Part shown: piece by piece, positions 6,698-16,329 of the stretch
How positions within the stretch are numbered: position 1 is the first letter of the stretch
Layout of the letters: every line of letters begins with the position of its first letter
Assembly: GCF_022836435.1 (NCBI RefSeq)
Contig: NZ_BQXC01000002.1
Location: 1 to 58,786 of the forward strand
DNA: 58,786 bases
Source of the DNA: Nitrosomonas sp. PY1
Lineage (GTDB): Bacteria > Pseudomonadota > Gammaproteobacteria > Burkholderiales > Nitrosomonadaceae
Reading direction: 5' to 3'
Notes under the pieces: generated by a model
Databases searched by the model: none
Told to the model about the DNA's origin: nothing
The model's input: the letters and a program-made list of their open reading frames with translations, nothing else
Program-made: the position numbers and the translations under genes

Positions 6698-9615
6698 AGC
6701 GTCGCTTGATTGCTCTGTGCGTTCTTTTGGGGATGCTGTTCCCCTTTGTGCTCCAGGCGAAGGACAGGATGCTTCAGGGGCGGGTCATGTTGGTTGGCGA
6801 ACATGACGAGTTGAATCCAGCAGTCGGACAGGACGTGCAACTCTTGGAGTCCGGGGATACGGTTCGTACAAAGGAAGGCGGGAAATTTCGTATCTTCACC
6901 AAGGACGTCTTCAAGCCCGGTGCAAAAATTACCCTGGCCGTGGAAAGGAAGGACTGGCGTATACAATATCCGCTGGACGGAGAAACTAGAGTCCCTGACG
7001 ATCTGGAAAAGGAGCTCGTCGAAATCCGCCTGCTTCCGATAGGTTCGAAGAAGTTCTGGTCGGCCGACCGTTTTGAAAAGTTTATTGCTGGTATTGCTGC
7101 AAAGTCTAGGGAACAGGTGCGGCCTGAAGGCAGGCCCCAGGAGATAGAATTTAGCCGCTACATCAAGGATTGGGGCATAAAGTATGGATTTAGCGCCCAG
7201 CAGGCCAGGGACGAGATTGACAAATGGGTAGACGAGGCGGAACAGGGAAACGATCCGTATCAGCTTGGTCTTGCGGCTTTTGCCAGAAAAAATTTCCGTG
7301 AAGCCGGCAACCAGTTTCAAGAATCAGGCGAAAACAAGGTTAAAGCGAGTGCGGAAGCCACCGCGAAAGGGCAGCGGCTGCTAGAAGAGGCCATTCGGGA
7401 TTTTCGCTTGTCAGGGGATGCCAAGTACAGCAACTATCAGTTTTTAGAGGCACTCAAAAGCTACCTGCAAGCTGAGCAGCTTGTCTCGAAGGAGAAAGAG
7501 CCGCAACTCTGGGCAGCGATCCAGATTGACATTGGAAAGGCCGGTGCTCAGATCGGTACGCGAACCCAGGGCTCTGAGATTCATGGCTACTTGGATGATG
7601 CGGCGACTGCTTTTCGCGCTGCCCTGACGGTGTATACGAAGGAGCAACTGCCGCAGGATTGGGCCATGACCCAAAACAACCTGGGAGTCGCGCTGTGGAC
7701 GCAGGGAACCCGCACCACCGGTGAGACTGGCACCCAGCTGCTGGCCGATGCAGCCAGCGCCTATCGCGCTGCCCTGACGGTGTATACGAAGGAGCAATTG
7801 CCGCAGGATTGGGCCATGACCCAAAACAACCTGGGAGTCGCGCTGTGGACGCAGGGAACCCGCACCACCGGTGAGACTGGCACCCAGCTGCTGGCCGATG
7901 CAGCCAGCGCCTACCGCGCTGCCTTGACGGTCCGCACGAAGGAGCATCTGCCGCAAGACTGGGCCACGACTCAGAACAACTTGGGAATCGTGCTGTGGGC
8001 GCAGGGCATTCGCACCACCGGTGAGACTGGCACCCAGCTGCTGGCCGATGCAGCCAGCGCCTACCGCGCTGCCTTGACGGTCCGCACCGAGGAGCATCTG
8101 CCACAAGACTGGGCCGCGACCCAGAACAACTTGGGACTTGTGCTAGAGGAGCAGGGAAATCGCACCGGCGGAGAGCCCGGCATCCGGCTGCTGGCCGAGG
8201 CTGTCAGCGTCTATCGCGATGCCCTGACGGTGTATACAAAAGGGCATTTGCCACAAGGCTGGGCCCTGATCCAGAACAGCCTGGGAAATATACTACAAGC
8301 GCAGGGCAGCCGCACCGGCGGAGAGCCCGGCATCCGGCTACTGGCCGAGGCTGTCAGCGTCTATCGCGATGCCCTGACGGTGTATACAAAAGAGCATTTG
8401 CCACAAGGCTGGGCCGCGACCCAGAATAATCTGGGAAACGCGCTGCAGGCACGGGGAATCCGAACCAGCGGGGAAGCCGGCATCCGGCTGCTGGGTGAGG
8501 CTGTCAGCGCCTATCGCGATGCCCTGACGGTCCGCACCAAGGAGCATCTGCCACAAGACTGGGCCGCAACGCAGCATAACTTGGGAATCGTGCTGAAGGA
8601 ACAGGCTAGCCGCATCGACGGGGAAGCCGGCATCCGGCTGCTGGGCGAGGCGGTCATGGCCCATCGCGCTGCCGTGACGGTACGCACGAAGGAGCATCTA
8701 CCACAGGACTGGGCCGCAACTCAGCACAGCATGGGAATCGTGCTGTGGAAGCAGGCTAGCCGCACCGGCGGGGAAGCCGGCATCCGGCTGCTGGGCGAGG
8801 CGGTCGTGGCCTATCGCGCCGCTCTGACGGTGCGCACGAAGGAGCACTTGCCGCAAGACTGGGCTACTATCCAGAACCACCTGGGTGTCGCGCTGCAGGA
8901 GCAGGGCAGCCGCACCGGCGGGGAGGCGGGGAAGCGACTGCTGGGTGAGGCGGTCGCGACCTATCGCGATGCCCTAACGGTGTACACGAAGGAGCAACTG
9001 CCGCAGGACTGGGCTGCAACCCAGAACAACTTGGCAAAGGCATTGCTAAATCTTGAGGACTGGCGAGGAGCGGCCGAGGCATACCACAACTTATCGACTC
9101 TTTATCCAGATTATGAGAAATATTCCTTTACACTGTACCAGGAGAAACTGTTTGCCTACCCGGAGGCTTTTGCGCTCATCCAGCGGTGGCTCGAGCGGCA
9201 ACCCGACGACCTCTCTGCTCAAGCCAATTTTGCGGAGGCGCACTTCACGACTGGCCGTTTTGAAGAAGCGCAAACGCGTATCGCAGCGCTGCTTGCGAAC
9301 CCTCAACTGGATTCCAGCGGCAGTCTCGCCTTAAGGACGTTACAGGTCGCCACGCTGCTGGTGATGAATAAGCCAGAGCTTGCCACCACAGCCTTTGCGG
9401 CCCTGCATGGCCTTGTTAAAAACTTGCCTTCCGATTTTGATTTAAGCTGGGACTTCGAGGGCAGCAGGCATTTCATTGGAAAAGAAGCAAGCTTAGTTGG
9501 CTACCGCGCTTGGCTCCTAGATCTTTTTTCTGCTGTGGAGGAGAAAGATGCACAGAAGAGACTGAGGGCGCTGAATAAACTCCAAACTCCTTTGTCCAGC
9601 GGGCTCAACCCCTAG
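6694..9615 (+). CDS. secreted tetratricopeptide-repeat protein, partner of the TIR gene
   Basis: 973 residues. A signal peptide (MKRRLIALCVLLGMLFPFVLQA) is followed by a carboxypeptidase-regulatory-like domain to about residue 115, an alpha-helical linker, and an array of 50-residue TPR-like units from about residue 309 to 780. Each unit carries AYRAALTVYTKEQLPQDWA followed by TQNNLG. The last ~190 residues are divergent TPR-like helices. The start overlaps the TIR gene stop (ATGA), suggesting translational coupling and a joint function. TPR arrays are protein-binding scaffolds; with a signal peptide this one should face the periplasm. No enzymatic motif is visible. The ligand is unknown. Confidence 0.8.
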   Translation: MKRRLIALCVLLGMLFPFVLQAKDRMLQGRVMLVGEHDELNPAVGQDVQLLESGDTVRTKEGGKFRIFTKDVFKPGAKITLAVERKDWRIQYPLDGETRVPDDLEKELVEIRLLPIGSKKFWSADRFEKFIAGIAAKSREQVRPEGRPQEIEFSRYIKDWGIKYGFSAQQARDEIDKWVDEAEQGNDPYQLGLAAFARKNFREAGNQFQESGENKVKASAEATAKGQRLLEEAIRDFRLSGDAKYSNYQFLEALKSYLQAEQLVSKEKEPQLWAAIQIDIGKAGAQIGTRTQGSEIHGYLDDAATAFRAALTVYTKEQLPQDWAMTQNNLGVALWTQGTRTTGETGTQLLADAASAYRAALTVYTKEQLPQDWAMTQNNLGVALWTQGTRTTGETGTQLLADAASAYRAALTVRTKEHLPQDWATTQNNLGIVLWAQGIRTTGETGTQLLADAASAYRAALTVRTEEHLPQDWAATQNNLGLVLEEQGNRTGGEPGIRLLAEAVSVYRDALTVYTKGHLPQGWALIQNSLGNILQAQGSRTGGEPGIRLLAEAVSVYRDALTVYTKEHLPQGWAATQNNLGNALQARGIRTSGEAGIRLLGEAVSAYRDALTVRTKEHLPQDWAATQHNLGIVLKEQASRIDGEAGIRLLGEAVMAHRAAVTVRTKEHLPQDWAATQHSMGIVLWKQASRTGGEAGIRLLGEAVVAYRAALTVRTKEHLPQDWATIQNHLGVALQEQGSRTGGEAGKRLLGEAVATYRDALTVYTKEQLPQDWAATQNNLAKALLNLEDWRGAAEAYHNLSTLYPDYEKYSFTLYQEKLFAYPEAFALIQRWLERQPDDLSAQANFAEAHFTTGRFEEAQTRIAALLANPQLDSSGSLALRTLQVATLLVMNKPELATTAFAALHGLVKNLPSDFDLSWDFEGSRHFIGKEASLVGYRAWLLDLFSAVEEKDAQKRLRALNKLQTPLSSGLNP
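7621..9050 (+). repeat. ten in-register 150-bp tandem repeats inside the TPR gene
   Basis: The block GCCCTGACGG (with small variants) recurs at 7621, 7771, 7921, 8071, 8221, 8371, 8521, 8671, 8821 and 8971, always exactly 150 bases apart: nine full units and a partial tenth. Units one and two differ by only two bases, while later units diverge more, so the array has recently expanded or been homogenised at its 5' end. Every step is 50 codons, so gain or loss of units would keep the frame. Confidence 0.95.
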
Positions 9616-10105
9616 TTGTTTATTTCGATCCATTCATTACTTCATCTTTGGGGATGTGCATTTGAATCATGCTCTAGCTGCACAGGTAAAGACGGTCATA
9701 TTTTGTGCATTTGTGATTGAGTTGATTAAATGCACAAGCCATTATAAACACACATGCTATATGCGCAGAGCGATCAAAAAATGAGCTATTGCTCAAGCGG
9801 CAATTTGTTACCTGAACATACCAATTTTACATGGCAGGATATGATATCGGCTTCGGCTAGGATTTGTTGCCAGGTTATTGGTGATAAGGATGGCTTGGCG
9901 AACTAGGAGAAGTGGTGCTCAATCAGCTTTGGAAGCGCAGGGTGTCGGACGAATTTGGGATCAGATCGCCACGAGCGCTCGGAAGAGCTGCAGGGTTGCG
10001 GGAACAACTACCGGGGGCGTTTTTTTTCATTCCTATTGGGCTGGCAACGCTATGCTTTCAATATCCTCGTTAGCATAAACCCAAGACGCTTGGGTTTATG
10101 CTATA
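9616..10105. other. intergenic region with two inverted repeats, no gene seen
   Basis: 490 bases between the TPR gene and the DUF4160 remnant. It holds a 10-bp perfect inverted repeat (TTGTGCATTT at 9703-9712 and AAATGCACAA at 9728-9737) and the hairpin at 10073-10101. The short open frames here have no recognisable protein. Confidence 0.6.
10073..10101. repeat. perfect 13-bp hairpin
   Basis: GCATAAACCCAAG and CTTGGGTTTATGC enclose a 3-base loop, followed directly by TATAAT. It may be a terminator or operator just upstream of the DUF4160-like frame. Confidence 0.7.
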
Positions 10106-10351
10106 ATGCCAACCGTACTGACAATCTCTGGACTGCGCGTGGTGATTTACCTGAATGATCATCGCCCCGCTCATGTCCACATCATTGGGTTGTACGAGCA
10201 TCGGTTATTGATCGTGCACAACCGGGCTATCCGTACTTTGATCGCCGCTGCACTCACGCAATTCGAAGCAGCGATGAGTGCTGCGATTTGCACGGTGGTT
10301 CAGCAGGAACATGTGAGCGTTGGTACGCGCTTGTCGCCGAGCTTGTTCTGA
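10106..10351 (+). pseudogene. DUF4160-family remnant
   Basis: The first 28 residues (MPTVLTISGLRVVIYLNDHR followed by PAHVHI) match the N-terminus of DUF4160 proteins, small genes usually paired with DUF2442 partners in a TA-like arrangement. After that the sequence no longer follows the family, which suggests a frameshift or replacement. No DUF2442 gene was recognised downstream. The start coincides with a TATAAT box, so the true start may differ. Function of the family is poorly known. Confidence 0.5.
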
Positions 10352-10438
10352 TGGTCAGACCCGGCAGAGCTGGCTAATGGGCAGCCCGACCAAACACTTA
10401 ACACGCCAGATCAGCGAGGCGCTGGAGTTAAATAAAAA

Positions 10439-11662
10439 ATGGCAGATGTCAATTCCAAGAATAAAGTTCACGATTTACTACTGGTTATGGGCCCAAAATT
10501 ATCCCTTGCACTGATTATAAGCATGGCGTTGATGGCGTGCGGCAAAAATGATCAGGCTGCCGGGTTGCCTGCTGGCGGCACGGCTCTTCCTGTCAGTATG
10601 ATCGAGGTGCAGCCTACCAGCGTGCCAATCAGCGCCGAAGCGGTTGCGCAAACCGAAGGTGCCAAGGAAGTCGAGATACGGCCGAGGGTGGGCGGCATTC
10701 TGCTCAGACGCCTGTACGATGAGGGCGCCGCGGTAAAAGCGGGCCAGCCGATGTTTCTGATTGATCCCGTTCCCTACCAAAATGCCTTGGCGCAAGCAAA
10801 GGCGCAACTCGCCGAGCAGAAAGCCCGCATTGTGCAGACCGAGCGTGAGGAAAAGCGTTTGCTCGATCTGCTCGACACGCAAGCCATCAGCCAGCGTGAA
10901 TACGACAACGCCGTCTCTGATAACGCGATCGCAAAGGCTGCCTTGCAACAGGCTGAGGTTGGCGTACGCGATGCTGAGCTTAATCTTTCCTATACAACCG
11001 TAACGGCGCCGGTGAAGGGCATGTCGGGCCGCTTTCAGTTCTCCGAAGGAGCCCTGGTGGAAGCGTATAACAGCCTGTTGACGACACTTGTGCAGATATC
11101 GCCCATATGGGTGCGCTTCAGCCTTTCCGATAACGAGTTGGTACAGCTTGGCGGCCCCCTGAATGAACAAAGAGTAAAGCAAATCACGTTGATACTGCCG
11201 GATGGCACGGAGTACGGGAAGGACGGAGAGTTGAATTTTGCCGCCAGCAAGATTGACCCCACGCTTGGTACGCAGCAATTACGCGCAACGTTCGATAACG
11301 CAGAACAACGTTTGCTGCCAGGACAATTCGTACGCGCGCGCGTCACCACGGGAACACGCGATGGGGTTTTTCTCGTCCCGCAGGTTGCGGTGCAGACGTC
11401 TGATCTAGGCAAGAGTGTCTATGTCCTCAATGAAAAGAACGAAGCGACCGTACGGCCGGTCGTGGCGGGTAACTGGCTAGGCAAGGATTGGGTGATTCTC
11501 GAGGGACTGAAAGCGGGCGACAAGGTGATTGTCGATAATATTATCAAGCTCCGTCCTGGGAACCCCGTGTCGCCTCACGCGCTTGGAGAAGCGCCTGCCG
11601 AGCCCCCCGCCCAGCCCAAACCCGATAAGCAGGCAAGTGGACCTGGGCGAGAATCATCATGA
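10439..11662 (+). CDS. RND efflux periplasmic adaptor (AcrA/MexA type) lipoprotein
   Basis: 407 residues. A hydrophobic leader ends in the lipobox LMAC-GK, so the protein is probably lipid-anchored to the inner membrane. Then come a barrel-sandwich half (EVEIRPRVGGILLRRLYDEG), a coiled-coil hairpin (about residues 110-185), the second lipoyl half (YTTVTAPVKGMSGRFQFSEG) and the C-terminal beta-barrel and membrane-proximal domains. It bridges the inner-membrane pump to the outer-membrane channel. The ATG at 10439 has a GGAG about 11 bases upstream; an internal ATG at 10487 is the alternative. It overlaps the pump gene by 4 bases. Confidence 0.9.
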   Translation: MADVNSKNKVHDLLLVMGPKLSLALIISMALMACGKNDQAAGLPAGGTALPVSMIEVQPTSVPISAEAVAQTEGAKEVEIRPRVGGILLRRLYDEGAAVKAGQPMFLIDPVPYQNALAQAKAQLAEQKARIVQTEREEKRLLDLLDTQAISQREYDNAVSDNAIAKAALQQAEVGVRDAELNLSYTTVTAPVKGMSGRFQFSEGALVEAYNSLLTTLVQISPIWVRFSLSDNELVQLGGPLNEQRVKQITLILPDGTEYGKDGELNFAASKIDPTLGTQQLRATFDNAEQRLLPGQFVRARVTTGTRDGVFLVPQVAVQTSDLGKSVYVLNEKNEATVRPVVAGNWLGKDWVILEGLKAGDKVIVDNIIKLRPGNPVSPHALGEAPAEPPAQPKPDKQASGPGRESS

Positions 11663-14600
11663 CCCGATTCTTCATCACGCGGCCCATTTTTGCATCGGTC
11701 GTATCCATTATCATCTTTCTGGCCGGGCTGGCCGCCGCGATGCAATTGCCCATTGAGCAGTATCCGCAAATCGCGCCGCCCACCGTGTTGATCACCGCGA
11801 CCTTTCCGGGAGCAAGTGCCGATACCCTGGCGAAAACGGTTGCCGCACCCATCGAGGAGCAGCTGAGCGGAGTTGACGATCTGCTGTATTTCAGCTCCAG
11901 CGCCGATTCAAGCGGCACGTTGACAATTACCGCGACCTTTGAGGTCGGCACAGACGTCGACCAGGCGACTTTCAACGTCAGCAACCGCGTGAATATTGCC
12001 CTGCCGCGTTTGCCGGATGAAGTCCGCCGCACGGGCCTGGTAATACAAAAGCGCTCCAGCGACATTCTTCTTGGCCTTATGCTCGTCTCCAAGGAGAAAG
12101 GAAAGTACGATCCTTTGTTTCTCAGCAACTACGCCACCCTTAACGTGCTGGATGAGCTAAGACGCGTCAAGGGTGTTGGTGAAGCACTGATGTTCGGCGC
12201 TATGGATTATTCCATGCGCATTTGGCTGCGCCCCGATCGAATGGCGCAATTGGGGATCACCACAACAGATATTGCGACGGCTATCCGGGCACAAAACGCA
12301 CAATATGCCGCGGGGAAGATAGGACAGGAACCCGCCCCCTCCGATCAGCAGCTGGTTTATACCGTCAATGCCAAAGGCCGGCTGCTGGAACCCGAGCAAT
12401 TCGGCAATATTATCCTGCGTGCCGATGGCCCCGAGGGCGTTCTTTATCTCAAGGACGTCGCCCGAATTGAACTTGGTGCGCAAAGCTACGATGTTCGTAC
12501 TGCGTTGGATGGCCAGCCTGGCGCAGGTGGCCCCATCTTTCTGCAGCCCGGTGCCAATGCGCTTGAGACCGCAGACGCCCTGGTTGCCAAGATGGATGAA
12601 TTAAAGGCCTATTTCCCGGAAGGAATGGATTACGTCATACCTTACGACACCAGTCTCTTCGTCAAAGCCTCCATCTGGGAAGTCGTCAAAACACTCGGCG
12701 AGGCAATGATACTGGTGATACTGGTTGTCTACCTTTTTCTGCAAAGCTGGCGTGCCACGCTAATTCCCATTGTCGCGGTTCCCATTTCCCTGATTGGCAC
12801 CTTTGCCGGTTTGTGGTTGTTTGGTTTCTCCATCAACACGCTGACACTCTTCGCGATGGTGCTGTCTATCGGCATTGTGGTGGATGATGCGATTGTCGTG
12901 CTGGAAAACATCGAGCGCTTGATGGACGAAGAAAACCTGTCGCCGATGAAAGCCGCCATCAAGTCCATGGAGCAGGTTTCACGTGCCGTGGTCGCTATTG
13001 TATTAGTATTGTGCGCGGTGTTTGTGCCAGTGGCCTTCATGGGCGGGATCGCCGGGGAACTCTATCGCCAGTTTGCCGTGACCGTTGCCGTTGCCGTGGT
13101 AATTTCCGGCGTGGTGGCGCTGACGCTCACGCCCGCATTGTGCGCCATCATACTGAAAACCACGCATGGCGAATCTGCATTCTTCCGGGCATTTAACAGC
13201 GGGTTCGACCGGCTCACGCAATTCTATGTCGGTACGGTGGGCGTGACCATTCGGCATAAAATCATCGGCGCCTTCGTATTTACCGGCATTATCGGTCTTT
13301 CGATATATCTCCTCGAAATCGTTCCCGGCGGCTTTGTGCCCCCGGAAGATCAGGGCTACGTTGTTTCCGCAACGATTCTGCCTGATGGGGCGAGTCTGGC
13401 TCGAACAACCAAAACCACTGAAGCGGTGCGCGCTGCCATTGCGGAGGATCCGGCAGTAGCCCACCAGTTCGTCATCAATGGTTTCGACCTGATCGGTGGC
13501 GGCAATAAAACCAGCTCGGCCAGCATGTACGTAACATTCAAAGACTGGTCCGAGCGTACGGGCACCGCCGAGGATATTGTGAATAAGTTGTTTGATATCG
13601 GCATGCAGCAGTCTGATGGCATAGCGATCGCATTTAATCCACCTACTATTCATGGTCTGGGCACCGCTGGCGGGTTTGAAGTTTATGTGCAAGCCCGTGG
13701 CGGCTCGGATCCCTTGCAATTGTCGGGTGTGGTGAATCATCTCATTGAAGCCCTGAACCAGGAACCGCGCCTCGCCGGCATCACCACCTTTTTCCGCCCT
13801 ACGGTACCGCAATTCTTCATTGAAGTGGATGAAGCCAAGGCAATTTCTCAGGGGGTGCCGATTGCTGACCTGTACGCCACCTTGCAAAGCACCATCGGTT
13901 CCCTCTATATCAACGATTTTAATAAGTCCGGCCGTACCTACCGCGTGCAATTACAGGCGGAACCCGAATATCGCATGCAACCGGAAGATCTCGGCAGGAT
14001 ATACGTACGCTCGCAATCCGGGGCGATGGTGCCCATGTCAGCACTCAGCAAGATCAGCACTATGGTCGGTGCGGAGCAGTTGGAACGGTATAACGGGCTT
14101 CTTTCCGCAAAAATAATGGGGGGCGGCGCACCGGGTGTAAGCTCAGGTGAGGCCATCAAGCTGGTGGAAGAGATTGCGGCAAAGAATCTGCCTGATAATT
14201 ACCAGATTGCCTGGACGGCCCAGGCCTACCAGGAAAAACGCACCGGTTCGGCGGCAACCCTTGCGTTCAGTTTCGCCATCATTATGGTATTTCTCATCCT
14301 GGCCGCGCAATTTGAAACCTGGGGCCTCCCGTTGGCCGTGATCATGGCCGTGCCTTTTGCCCTCACGGGCGCGCTGCTTGCCATTTTAGTGCGAGGAATG
14401 CCCAATGATATTTACTTCCAGGTGGGCCTGATCACGCTGATTGGCCTGGCGGCCAAGAACGCCATCCTGATCGTGGAGTTTGCCAGCCAGAAAATGCGGG
14501 AGGGAATGCCGGTCGCCCAAGCCGCCCTTGAAGCCGCGCGATTGCGCTTTCGACCGATTGTGATGACTTCCATGGCATTTATGCTGGGCATCGTGCCGCT

Positions 14601-14775
14601 GGTGATCGCCACCGGCGCAGGATCCGCCGCCCGCCGCTCCATGGGCACCGGGGTATTTGGCGGTATGCTCCTCGCCACCTTCGTCGCTACTATTTTCATT
14701 CCTCTGTTCTTTACCTGGCTTACCCGTAAGCACCCAGCAAAGCCAGCCGAAAACGTGCAACAGGAAACAGCATGA
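11659..14775 (+). CDS. RND multidrug efflux permease (HAE1, AcrB/MexB type)
   Basis: 1038 residues, the normal length for this family. It is a proton-driven inner-membrane antiporter, trimeric in known members, with two sets of six membrane helices and two large periplasmic loops. The proton-relay Asp pair is in IGIVVDDAIVVLENIERLMD and the conserved Lys in GLAAKNAILIVEFASQ. The N-terminal FFITRPIFASVVSIIIFLAG and the pore-domain stretch EQYPQIAPPTVLITATFPGA are standard. The frame is intact and overlaps both neighbours by 4 bases, so adaptor, pump and channel are translated as one operon. Substrate cannot be told from sequence. Confidence 0.96.
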   Translation: MTRFFITRPIFASVVSIIIFLAGLAAAMQLPIEQYPQIAPPTVLITATFPGASADTLAKTVAAPIEEQLSGVDDLLYFSSSADSSGTLTITATFEVGTDVDQATFNVSNRVNIALPRLPDEVRRTGLVIQKRSSDILLGLMLVSKEKGKYDPLFLSNYATLNVLDELRRVKGVGEALMFGAMDYSMRIWLRPDRMAQLGITTTDIATAIRAQNAQYAAGKIGQEPAPSDQQLVYTVNAKGRLLEPEQFGNIILRADGPEGVLYLKDVARIELGAQSYDVRTALDGQPGAGGPIFLQPGANALETADALVAKMDELKAYFPEGMDYVIPYDTSLFVKASIWEVVKTLGEAMILVILVVYLFLQSWRATLIPIVAVPISLIGTFAGLWLFGFSINTLTLFAMVLSIGIVVDDAIVVLENIERLMDEENLSPMKAAIKSMEQVSRAVVAIVLVLCAVFVPVAFMGGIAGELYRQFAVTVAVAVVISGVVALTLTPALCAIILKTTHGESAFFRAFNSGFDRLTQFYVGTVGVTIRHKIIGAFVFTGIIGLSIYLLEIVPGGFVPPEDQGYVVSATILPDGASLARTTKTTEAVRAAIAEDPAVAHQFVINGFDLIGGGNKTSSASMYVTFKDWSERTGTAEDIVNKLFDIGMQQSDGIAIAFNPPTIHGLGTAGGFEVYVQARGGSDPLQLSGVVNHLIEALNQEPRLAGITTFFRPTVPQFFIEVDEAKAISQGVPIADLYATLQSTIGSLYINDFNKSGRTYRVQLQAEPEYRMQPEDLGRIYVRSQSGAMVPMSALSKISTMVGAEQLERYNGLLSAKIMGGGAPGVSSGEAIKLVEEIAAKNLPDNYQIAWTAQAYQEKRTGSAATLAFSFAIIMVFLILAAQFETWGLPLAVIMAVPFALTGALLAILVRGMPNDIYFQVGLITLIGLAAKNAILIVEFASQKMREGMPVAQAALEAARLRFRPIVMTSMAFMLGIVPLVIATGAGSAARRSMGTGVFGGMLLATFVATIFIPLFFTWLTRKHPAKPAENVQQETA

Positions 14776-16172
14776 TGCGACACTATAACGTGTGGGTCAG
14801 AATCCTGTCATTGCTCCCAATAATGCTGGTCGCATCCTGCGCCATGGGACCGGACTACATCCGCCCCCCCATCGATACAGCCGAAAAGTTTCGGATGACG
14901 CAAACGGAAGGGCAATCCATCGCCAATCTTCCCTGGTGGGAGCTTTTGCACGACGAGGAACTGCAACGGCTCATCAACCAGGCTTTGCTGGAGAATAGAG
15001 ACCTCAAACAGGCAGTGGCAAGCGTCGAAGAGCTCCAGGCGCGCGCGACTATCGCGCGCCTGGATTTTCTTCCTAAATTCGATGTCAATGCCAATGCGCC
15101 GGCCTTCGGTACCCTTGGCGGGTTCCTCATTCGCGGGTTTCCGACGCCCTACAATTATTTCGGAAGCGCCAACCTGAATTGGGAGCTGGACATCTGGGGA
15201 AGGATCCGCCGTGCCAATGAAGCTGCCCGCGGCGACCTGATGGCCCGTGAAGAGAACCGCCGGGCGGTAGTGCTTACGTTAGTGAGCTCGGTAGCGCAGT
15301 CCTACTTCGATCTTTTGCAGTTTGACATGCAGCTGGATATTGCTCGCCGCGCTCTATCATCGTGGGAAGAATCGGTCGCCATTGCCCGGGCGCGGTTACG
15401 GGGTGGATTGATTTCCAGGCTCGATCTGGATCAGTTTGAGGCGGAGCGAGCCAACGCGGTAACCAGAGTGGCGGAACTTGAACGACAGATGATTCAAAAG
15501 GAAAATGAGTTGGGGGTGTTGTTAGGCAGAAACTCGGCACCGATTCAGCGCGGCCGTGCGCTGACGGAGCAACTCATGCCGCCCGAAGTACCGACCGGCC
15601 TTCCTTCCGAGCTGTTGCAGCGACGTCCGGATATTCTACAGGCGGAGCAAACGCTTGCGGCAGCTACGGCGAGAATCGGAATGGCAAAAGCTGCGCGGTT
15701 CCCAAAGCTTTCGATTACCGGCTTCCTGGGGGTAGCGAGTCCGGCACTGTCGAAGCTTTTGCTCTCCGGAAGCGAATTCGGCGCAGGCGGACTCGGGTTG
15801 GCAGGGCCGTTGCTGAACGCGCAGAGCCTGGGTTTCGAGCAGCGGGCGGCGGAAGCCCAGGCGAGGCAGGTATTGGCTCAATACGAACAAACCATCCTGG
15901 TCGCATTCAAGGAGGTTGAAGATGCCCTGGTGGCGATTCGTACCGTTAATGAGCAACGCAAGGCGCAGCAGGAGCAAGTCGAAGCGCTGCGCTCAGCTTT
16001 GCATGTGTCCGACCTGCGCTACAAGGGAGGGATTACGAGCTATGTGGACGTGCTCCTTGCCAAACGCAACCTGTTCAACGCCGAATTTGCCCTCACCGCA
16101 ACGCACCGCTTCCATCTGGTATCTGTCGTTCAGCTTTATAAAGCATTGGGCGGAGGATGGTTCGCGGGCTGA
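14772..16172 (+). CDS. outer-membrane efflux channel lipoprotein (OprM/NodT family)
   Basis: 466 residues with a signal peptide and lipobox (LVASC-AMGPDY). The body is the duplicated OEP domain of TolC/OprM channels, with family blocks PWWELLHDEELQRLINQAL, NWELDIWGRIRRANEAARG and LLQRRPDILQAEQTLAAATA. It forms the trimeric outer-membrane duct that completes the RND pump. It is the last gene of the three-gene operon and is followed by an 8-bp hairpin at 16177. Confidence 0.95.
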   Translation: MMRHYNVWVRILSLLPIMLVASCAMGPDYIRPPIDTAEKFRMTQTEGQSIANLPWWELLHDEELQRLINQALLENRDLKQAVASVEELQARATIARLDFLPKFDVNANAPAFGTLGGFLIRGFPTPYNYFGSANLNWELDIWGRIRRANEAARGDLMAREENRRAVVLTLVSSVAQSYFDLLQFDMQLDIARRALSSWEESVAIARARLRGGLISRLDLDQFEAERANAVTRVAELERQMIQKENELGVLLGRNSAPIQRGRALTEQLMPPEVPTGLPSELLQRRPDILQAEQTLAAATARIGMAKAARFPKLSITGFLGVASPALSKLLLSGSEFGAGGLGLAGPLLNAQSLGFEQRAAEAQARQVLAQYEQTILVAFKEVEDALVAIRTVNEQRKAQQEQVEALRSALHVSDLRYKGGITSYVDVLLAKRNLFNAEFALTATHRFHLVSVVQLYKALGGGWFAG

Positions 16173-16176
16173 ATAC

Positions 16177-16195
16177 CCTTGACATGGTGTCAAGG
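16177..16195 (+). terminator. hairpin after the efflux operon
   Basis: CCTTGACA and TGTCAAGG pair perfectly around a 3-base loop, five bases after the channel gene stop. No T-run follows, so termination is only suggested. Confidence 0.45.
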
Positions 16196-16329
16196 AGGCT
16201 CTCTGCATCCTGATACAAATTTCCTATTTTAAGAAGCCTGTTGCTGAGGTTTTCCCAGCCTAGCAGGCTGTCGGACTTACTGACCGAGAATAGGGGACAA
16301 TCATATCCAAGTATTGTGAGCCTTCGACC

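Noticed and set aside
7444..8106. Two minus-strand open frames of about 220 codons over the TPR repeats
   Set aside because: They repeat with the 150-bp unit and are the mirror of the repeat coding; periodic low-complexity shadows, not genes.
13003..13950. Minus-strand open frame of 315 codons opposite the RND pump
   Set aside because: The plus strand codes for conserved RND motifs throughout; the antisense frame has no domain and no operon context.
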